Positions 6,589-12,045 of a DNA stretch of 12,045 nucleotides are shown here, piece by piece (the stretch's first letter is position 1; the number at the start of each line of letters is the position of its first letter). This DNA comes from JADKIH01 sp031367345 (GTDB lineage: Bacteria > Bacteroidota > Bacteroidia > AKYH767-A > 2013-40CM-41-45). Location of the stretch: positions 1 to 12,045 of the forward strand of contig JANLPR010000030.1 in NCBI GenBank assembly GCA_031367345.1. The letters run 5' to 3'. A program made the translations under genes and the position numbers. The notes under the pieces were generated by a model, which saw only the letters and a program-made list of their open reading frames with translations, searched no databases and was not told the DNA's origin.

Positions 6589-7012
6589 ATTATAACTGAA
6601 TTCATATCTACTTTCTTAAGCAGATGTTGACAATCAAGAGTTACTCAGAAATGTAAAGTCATCAAGAAAATCTACAACAATAGAAAGAACATTCTTAACA
6701 AAATAGTCGGCACTACAGTTTTCAATTTTTTTACGAAATAAGATTCAATCTCTCCTGTTTTCAGTTTGTACACTTATCTAAATCCTGAAATGACTATTTC
6801 CAATGTCTTATTAATAAAAGGTTTTTCTAATTTTTTTAAGCATTAAGCATTAAGATTGCCAATTAGTTTTGGATTTTTTTGAAAAAACTTAAGAAACAAA
6901 CTTTTATTAATATCTGGAACGTATTAGCAATTTTGCTAAATCCAATCTGCCGGTTAATCTCGTATATGTTTTACTATTTAATAAAGTTCACTCAATCTTA
7001 ACAACAAAAAAC
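6589..7012 (+). other. Intergenic region before the DUF4331 gene
   Basis: No gene is seen in this 424-bp AT-rich spacer and it does not resemble either repeat family. TAGTTTTG at 6864-6871 matches the Bacteroidota -7 consensus and would give a leader of about 140 bases; TATGTTTT at 6964-6971 is a one-mismatch alternative nearer the gene. A short direct repeat (GCATTAAGCATTAAG) lies at about 6840-6854. Neither promoter is certain. Confidence 0.35.
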
Positions 7013-9088
7013 ATGAAAAAAACTACAATGAGGAAACTATTTGTTTCCGGTATTTTTGTTCTGGGCGGAATTGCAACATTCATTGCTTCTAACGAAAATC
7101 AACTAACAGCATCAAGTCACCGTGAAGCCCCAATGATTGCCGACGATCCGGTTGCTGACAACACTGACCTTTATGCGTTCCGAAATCCTCAGGACACTAA
7201 TAAAATCGTAATTATTGCCAATTATATTCCGGCGGAATTACCAAATGGTGGACCAAACTATTATGGATTTGGTGAAAATGTGAGGTATGAAGTTCACGTT
7301 AAAAACGGTCATAGTACTACTGCAACATCAGATGATATCATCTATCGTTTTATGTTTACTAAAACTAATCAGGATCCGTCAACTTTTTTTAATATTCGAC
7401 TAGGTCAGCAAAACCTTAAAGAAACCTATTCATGTCAGCGAAGCATGGATGGTGGAATAACTTTTCAGACAATTGCATCTTCAGGAATAGTTCCTCCAAA
7501 CAATATCGGTCCACGTTCGATCAATAGCGCTGTAGGATTAAATACAACTTATGCAGCTTTAGAAGCCAGTGCATTAAAAACTGCAACTACAGGTGAAATG
7601 ATGTATTGCGGACCGATTGACGATCCATTCTTTGTAGACCTTGGTGGAATTTTTGATCTGGGTAATATCCGTGCAGGAAATGGTGCTAAAGATGCACTCG
7701 CATGTAAAAATGTGCATACTATCGCATTAAATATTCCCATCTCTACACTCCAGAAAGATAATAAATCTGTAACACAGGCGGCAAATATTCTTGATCCGAA
7801 TTTTGTTATCGGAGTATGGGCAAGTGCAAGTCGCCAGAAAGTAACAGTGCTTGATGATAATGGAGGAAAGCCCAATACAAATGGAAAATATGTTCAGGTT
7901 TCTCGTATCGGTATGCCATTGACAAATGAAGTTGTTATTCCAATTGGCGATAAAGACAAATGGAATTCAATGCGTCCTTACAATGAAACTTCTTTTGAAA
8001 AATATTTTACAAATCCGGAGCTAGCATTATACATGGACAATAGTCAATTTGGTACGGCTGTACCGGGACTTGCTCCATTACGTATTCAAAGAAATTCACT
8101 TCAGGCCTTTGATTTTGGGAATACGAGACCCGGTTTATATCCTCTCCTTGGAAATCCTGCAACTGCAGGTACAGCACTGGATCAGGCACTATTTGGAAAT
8201 TATTTACTTCGTCCGAATGCTCCCCGCTCTGTTGATATTCTACCAATATTTATGACAGGAGTTCCTAACATTCCTCCATATCAGTTAGCAACAGGAAAAA
8301 ATGGTAATCCACTCGCAGCGGGAAAACCTTTTATAAATAATTTCCTCCCTACGTTTGGTGACATGCTTCGTTTAAATATGGCTGTACCGGTTACTCAAAG
8401 AAACGACCCTGCTTTCTCCTCATTAGGACTTGTGCAAGCAGCGGTATTAGGCTTAACTGATCCTGCATACAACCAGACATCTTCTTTACAATTTATTCCA
8501 AACATGGATGGTTTCCCTAATGGAAGAAGACTTGAAGATGATGTAACAAGAATAGAATTACAAGCAGTAGGTGGAATTGTCCTTGCAGCAATAGGACTAT
8601 GGTATGATGATTATACAGCAGGTACACCTAATCCTGTTACTCCAAATTTATTAAGTGTGTACACTTTTACAACAGGAGTTGAAGCCAATGATACAACATT
8701 CAAAAATACGTTCCCGTTTGTTCAGTCACCTTGGAATGGTTTCTCTGACTGTAAATGTAATACACCTGGTGCTACGCAAAGAAGTTCAATTAATCCGATG
8801 AACAGTGGAATGAACTTGAGTCCTACTGAAGCAATGATGCAAGTATATCCAAATCCATCTTCAGATAAAACTAATTTCAAAATTCACTTATCAGAAAGTT
8901 CAGAAGTTTCATTGATTATTTTCGATAATACAGGCAGAATTATAGCCAAACCATTAGAAGGCAAAAAAGATTCAGGAACCTTTGATATTGGTGTTGATGT
9001 TGCTAATTATCCGGCAGGAATATATTTTGGCGCATTAACAATAAATAATAAAGCAGTACAAACAATCAGATTTTCAATAATAAAATAG
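7013..9088 (+). CDS. DUF4331 family protein with T9SS sorting domain
   Basis: A 691-residue exported protein of the DUF4331 family. An N-terminal hydrophobic segment (residues about 9-25) acts as signal peptide. The domain begins with the family hallmark SSHREAP (34-40) and DPVADNTDLYAFRNP (45-59), followed by NYIPAELPNGGPNYYGFG (70-87), CGPIDDPFFVDLGGIFDLGN (199-218) and, near the end, FPNGRRLEDDVTRIELQAVGG (501-521). Residues about 608-691 are a T9SS type A sorting domain with VYPNPSS and YPAGIYFG. The biochemical role of DUF4331 is not established; in other bacteria these proteins are exported. A C580-K-C582 pair just before the sorting domain may mark a linker or metal or disulfide site. 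The gene stands alone, with its own terminator directly downstream. ATG at 7013 is preferred over Met6 because it gives the better signal peptide. Confidence 0.92.
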   Translation: MKKTTMRKLFVSGIFVLGGIATFIASNENQLTASSHREAPMIADDPVADNTDLYAFRNPQDTNKIVIIANYIPAELPNGGPNYYGFGENVRYEVHVKNGHSTTATSDDIIYRFMFTKTNQDPSTFFNIRLGQQNLKETYSCQRSMDGGITFQTIASSGIVPPNNIGPRSINSAVGLNTTYAALEASALKTATTGEMMYCGPIDDPFFVDLGGIFDLGNIRAGNGAKDALACKNVHTIALNIPISTLQKDNKSVTQAANILDPNFVIGVWASASRQKVTVLDDNGGKPNTNGKYVQVSRIGMPLTNEVVIPIGDKDKWNSMRPYNETSFEKYFTNPELALYMDNSQFGTAVPGLAPLRIQRNSLQAFDFGNTRPGLYPLLGNPATAGTALDQALFGNYLLRPNAPRSVDILPIFMTGVPNIPPYQLATGKNGNPLAAGKPFINNFLPTFGDMLRLNMAVPVTQRNDPAFSSLGLVQAAVLGLTDPAYNQTSSLQFIPNMDGFPNGRRLEDDVTRIELQAVGGIVLAAIGLWYDDYTAGTPNPVTPNLLSVYTFTTGVEANDTTFKNTFPFVQSPWNGFSDCKCNTPGATQRSSINPMNSGMNLSPTEAMMQVYPNPSSDKTNFKIHLSESSEVSLIIFDNTGRIIAKPLEGKKDSGTFDIGVDVANYPAGIYFGALTINNKAVQTIRFSIIK

Positions 9089-9104
9089 TAAGGGTAATGG
9101 TTTG

Positions 9105-9148
9105 AAAACGTCTCACGGAAATTAAGATTTCTGTGAGGCGTTTTTTTT
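9105..9148 (+). terminator. Rho-independent terminator of the DUF4331 gene
   Basis: An 18-bp stem (9105-9122 with 9127-9144) closes on a TAAG loop. Pairing is complete if two G-T wobbles are allowed, and the right arm runs on into a stretch of eight Ts (9141-9148). It starts 17 bp after the stop codon. This is the clearest intrinsic terminator in the window. Confidence 0.93.
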
Positions 9149-9209
9149 GACAAGTCAAGCATGTGGAAAGAAACCGAACATTAATTAATTTAATTATCCA
9201 ATATTTCAA

Positions 9210-9695
9210 TTTCCGCTGCGACGTGCTTCACTCAAACTTTTCCTATTATCCAATAAAATAAAAACCCAGACTGCTTCGACGGACATTCGTCCGTTGTTTT
9301 TTAGCGGTGGATATTCATCCACTTTTCAAAGTTCATCGTCTTACAAATAACAACTCCTATGACGGACTTGCCTAACACCACTTGTAATTACTGTATCTAG
9401 TCCTAATTTTTTCAATCCTTAACTGGCAAGTTATTTAGTACAAACGTTAAGTTATTAATTGCAGACGAATGTCAGCAGCGGGAAGTTTTTTTTCAAGAAT
9501 AAATTTATACTAAATGAAAACTGAAATACTGTGTGCGTCGGAATCCCTAGCCGCACAAGGCCGACGAGCAAAGAGTCCGACGAGCTGAAGTTTTTTTTCA
9601 AGAATAAATTTATACTCGATGAAAACTGAAGTACTGTGTGCGTCGGAATCTCCAGCCGCAAAAGGCCGATGCGCTAAGATTCCGACGAGCTGAAA
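9210..9695 (+). repeat. Family I repeat, copy D, with 105-bp tandem repeat
   Basis: A 486-bp copy with the same start as copy C (TTTCCGCTGCGACG), hairpin 1 (9279-9294) and hairpin 2 (9307-9322). It lacks the roughly 75-bp TTTACA and second hairpin module that copies A and C have between two AGCGGGA strings, as if that segment had been lost by recombination between them. Its 3' module is present twice, exactly in tandem, at 9482-9586 and 9587-9691 (105 bp each, about 90% alike by eye). Each unit has a run of eight Ts, GTGTGCGTCGGAATC and ends CCGACGAGCT. The element starts about 60 bp after the DUF4331 terminator. Confidence 0.85.
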
Positions 9696-10184
9696 AAGAA
9701 AATAATAGAAATAAAATTACAACAATAGTTTTCATTTCTTGCAATTTTAGTTAATCAAATATATGAATTTTTACTTGTCAACTATTCTGCTACCCTGATC
9801 AGCGGAATGTTCAACTGATTTATAAATGTAGATTAAATCTACTCTCTATCAAATTCAATCGTTGAAAATTGTAAACGGTAAGATGATAGGCGGATTTACA
9901 ATTTATATATTAGACACAGTAGACGATTGAATAGGAAAAGTGTGTGTTTGAAGATTTCGTTGAGCGGGAGTAAATATCATTGAGCGGAAATACTACAAAA
10001 TTTCGTGACTTAAGATTTCGTATTTTAGAAATAGCGATCACAATTGAGTTACTGGCCTACAATTTGTGCCACTTCGCCATAATAGTGTGAAAGTTCTGAA
10101 GATATTTTTCAGCTTTACGATAATATTTAATTTGAATAATTTAACCGTAATAATAGTTCATATTATATCCATAAATTAATTTAC
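9696..10184 (+). other. Intergenic region with inverted repeats
   Basis: No gene is supported here. Two inverted repeats stand out: a 15-bp palindrome GTAGATT-A-AATCTAC (9828-9842), and a 10-bp stem AAATTGTAAA/TTTACAATTT (9866-9875 with 9895-9904) with a 19-base loop. TTGAGCGG occurs twice 23 bp apart (9959-9966 and 9982-9989). The last 80 bp are very AT-rich and probably hold the promoter of the gene at 10185, but no exact TAnnTTTG box is found; TAATTTG (10128-10134) is one base short. Confidence 0.4.
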
Positions 10185-11729
10185 ATGAAAAAAATATTTA
10201 TCATTTGCAATTTAGTGGCAGCCATTCAGGCACTGACATTTGGACAGAATACTTTTCAAAAACACTTTTATTCGCCGGTTGAAATGATAAATTCTGCAAT
10301 TCAAACAACTGATAGTAATATTATACTCGCAGGTGGAGTCAGAAACTCAAGTAGTAATGATGGAATCTTCATTACAAAAATAAATCTACTTGGTGATACC
10401 TTATGGACAAAATCATACGCAATGAATGTTGGCTCACAAAAATCATCAATGGCAAAATCAGTTGTTGAGACTTCTGATGGCGGACTGTTTATTACGGGAT
10501 ACACACAGGCGTTTTCAAATAATTATAAATTCTGCATTTTAAGAACAGATAGCCTTGGAGATACTTTGTGGACGAGAACTGTAGATCATCTGCAAGTAGC
10601 CCAAAATTATGGATATTCAGGATTGCAAACGAATGATGGAAACTTTGTATCCTTTGGCCGGCAAGGTAAATTCAATGTAGATTTTTTTCTTAATAAATTC
10701 GACATAGTTGGCAATCTGCTATGGACTAAAAGTTATGACTTACAAGGCGAGTTTGATTTTGGAAATTATGTTGATGAGACTTATGATAATGGGTTTATGA
10801 TGGGAGGAACACAGGGGCAAGTTAGTAACCAAAAAATAATAATTATGAAAGCCGATAGTGCAGGAAATTTTTTGTGGGGAAAAAAGTTTTATGGTGGAGT
10901 TTCCGAAGAATGTAATATTGTAAAGCAAACAACTGATAGTGGTTACTTGATTGGAGGTTTCACAAAAAGTTTTGGAGCCGGATTCAATGATATACTTCTT
11001 ATAAAAACAAATTCTGTCGGTGACACTCTTTGGACACGTGTTTATGGAACAACTTCTGACGACCGATGTACATCTTTCATTCAGACAGCTGATCAAGGGT
11101 ATGTACTTACAGGAATAACAAGAAATCCTATAACAGGCTATGATCAGTATCTTCTCTTGAAACTTGATAGTAATGGTAATTCGTTGTGGTCAAAAGTTTA
11201 TGGTTTTGGCAGCCTATACATGATAGCAATGGATGTAATACAAACAAGTGATAATGGTTTTTTAATTTGTGGTGAAGATGGATATGTTGTCAAGACTGAT
11301 GAGTTTGGTAATAGCGGGTGCAATGAAACATCAGTGACGCTTACTGTTTCTTCAGCTCCACTAGTTATTTCGTCAATCATACCTTCAACAATATCAAGCG
11401 CTGCTCTTGGATTCGCAACATTGAATTATAATGTGGGAGCAGATTTTATGAATCAATGTGTTGGTTTAGGAATCGGAGCTGAACGAAACGATAGAGGTAT
11501 AAACATATTTCCAAATCCGGCTTCTGAAAAGTTAACAATTGATTTACCTGAAAATTTATTGAATAGCCAACTTTACTTTTACGACATATTAGGTGAGAAA
11601 AAATTAGAACTGTCTTTACCAAATGAAGTCAAATATGAATTAGACATTAGTGCGTTATCGCCTGGGGCATATTTAATCTTGATTAAAAGCGAAAAGAATG
11701 TTTATAATGGAAAATTTATCCGGCAATAG
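10185..11729 (+). CDS. Secreted propeller-repeat protein with T9SS sorting domain
   Basis: A 514-residue exported protein. Residues 1-20 form a signal peptide (KK, hydrophobic core, likely cleavage before QN21). The body contains seven repeats of about 50 residues. Each pairs a T-S/T-D-x-G-x-hydrophobic-G strand (near 41, 96, 149, 199, 249, 301 and 354) with a D-S-x-G-D-T-L-W-T-K-x-Y strand (near 68, 122, 173, 224, 276 and 328, the last near 372 degenerate). Seven such blades fit a single beta-propeller. Residues about 438-514 are a T9SS type A sorting domain (INIFPNPASEKL, YDILGEK, LSPGAYLILI). Such proteins are common, uncharacterised Bacteroidota cargo; ligand or enzyme activity cannot be told. 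It is monocistronic as far as the window shows. Confidence 0.88.
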   Translation: MKKIFIICNLVAAIQALTFGQNTFQKHFYSPVEMINSAIQTTDSNIILAGGVRNSSSNDGIFITKINLLGDTLWTKSYAMNVGSQKSSMAKSVVETSDGGLFITGYTQAFSNNYKFCILRTDSLGDTLWTRTVDHLQVAQNYGYSGLQTNDGNFVSFGRQGKFNVDFFLNKFDIVGNLLWTKSYDLQGEFDFGNYVDETYDNGFMMGGTQGQVSNQKIIIMKADSAGNFLWGKKFYGGVSEECNIVKQTTDSGYLIGGFTKSFGAGFNDILLIKTNSVGDTLWTRVYGTTSDDRCTSFIQTADQGYVLTGITRNPITGYDQYLLLKLDSNGNSLWSKVYGFGSLYMIAMDVIQTSDNGFLICGEDGYVVKTDEFGNSGCNETSVTLTVSSAPLVISSIIPSTISSAALGFATLNYNVGADFMNQCVGLGIGAERNDRGINIFPNPASEKLTIDLPENLLNSQLYFYDILGEKKLELSLPNEVKYELDISALSPGAYLILIKSEKNVYNGKFIRQ

Positions 11730-11758
11730 TTTTAAAAGTAGATTTCAAGATTCCGATC

Positions 11759-12033
11759 TGATTTGCGTGGTTTTTACATGCTCTTGGTTTGATAGCTGAT
11801 GCAGAGAAGGGTTTTGAAAAACGAGACTGCTCGGGAATCTTTGCGCGTAAGCCGTGTGCGTAAGGGAATTCCGCCGCACACGGAACTTCCGGATTGATCA
11901 ATGAATGTATATTAGATTAGTAAACAAATTATGACCCGCTCAGCGGAATCCCCGCTCGGCGATCTTTAGCGTCAATCTTTCCGTAAATCACCTCACGTAT
12001 GCCGTAGCGAGTCCGCCGACCTCAATGTACACT
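11759..12033. repeat. Family II repeat, rearranged copy with hairpin
   Basis: Positions 11759-11831 are the inverted form of the 70-bp unit at 3340-3408 (TGCTCTTGGTTTGATAGCTG, GGGTTTTGAAAAACGAG). Positions 11944-12033 are a direct-orientation copy of the 3270-3329 module (GATCTTTAGCGTCAATCTTT, TATGCCGTAGCGAG). Between them is a GC-rich hairpin, CCGTGTGCG/CGCACACGG (11852-11860 with 11875-11883, 14-base loop), not followed by a T-run. It starts 30 bp after the stop of the propeller gene. The modules thus occur in a different order and orientation than in the left copy. Nothing coding is seen from 11730 to the window end. Confidence 0.72.
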
Positions 12034-12045
12034 CTTTCTTATGAG

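Noticed and set aside
9455..9661. Minus-strand 68-codon frame with repeated peptide
   Set aside because: It is the antisense reading of the 105-bp tandem repeat; a 105-bp unit is a multiple of three, so the frame repeats by itself.
9482..9691. CRISPR-like tandem array
   Set aside because: There are only two units of 105 bp without unique spacers and no cas genes nearby.
11852..11883. GC hairpin as terminator of the propeller gene
   Set aside because: It has a strong 9-bp stem but no following T-run and lies 120 bp past the stop, within repeat DNA.

Overview
The window is AT-rich bacterial DNA from the phylum Bacteroidota, probably a free-living Chitinophagales- or Saprospiria-like lineage; the class is a guess. 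Three large genes end in type IX secretion system (T9SS) type A sorting domains, there is a fragment of a PorP/SprF-family gene, and Bacteroidota-type promoter boxes (TAnnTTTG) are visible. T9SS is confined to this phylum and close relatives. Genes are sparse and widely spaced, separated by 0.2-1 kb of interspersed non-coding repeats.

Left part (1-3100) is a toxin-antitoxin cluster. A three-gene hipB-hipS-hipT operon (769-2248, + strand) has 4-bp ATGA overlaps at both junctions. Upstream lie four 18-bp palindromic operators spaced 41, 40 and 41 bp. Facing it is a hicA-hicB operon (3062-2440, - strand) with a perfect 18-bp palindrome overlapping its promoter. The two operons converge on a short internally deleted copy of an interspersed repeat. 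Each operon appears self-repressing: HipB and HicB would be the DNA-binding antitoxins, HipT a Ser/Thr kinase toxin held by HipS, and HicA an mRNA interferase.

Middle and right part (3694-11729) holds three T9SS cargo genes on the + strand. They are a 695-aa exo-protein with about a dozen Asp-box (sialidase/BNR-type) repeats, a 691-aa DUF4331 protein followed by a strong intrinsic terminator, and a 514-aa protein with seven beta-propeller-like repeats of about 50 residues. They are monocistronic and far apart, so they are not an operon. A 5'-truncated PorP/SprF-like gene fragment (6289-6588) directly abuts the end of a repeat copy.

The most unusual content is the intergenic DNA. Repeat family I (copies near 139-590, 2255-2404, 5842-6290 and 9210-9695) is modular. 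It carries two successive short hairpins with the same ATTC tetraloop, compensatory base-pair changes between copies, tandem 105-bp 3' modules, and copies with clean internal deletions. Repeat family II (3190-3420 and 11759-12033, with a short module at 5822-5849) is also modular and occurs in both orientations. Several predicted small reading frames are by-products of these repeats. No transposase, RAYT gene, tRNA, rRNA or CRISPR array is visible in the window.
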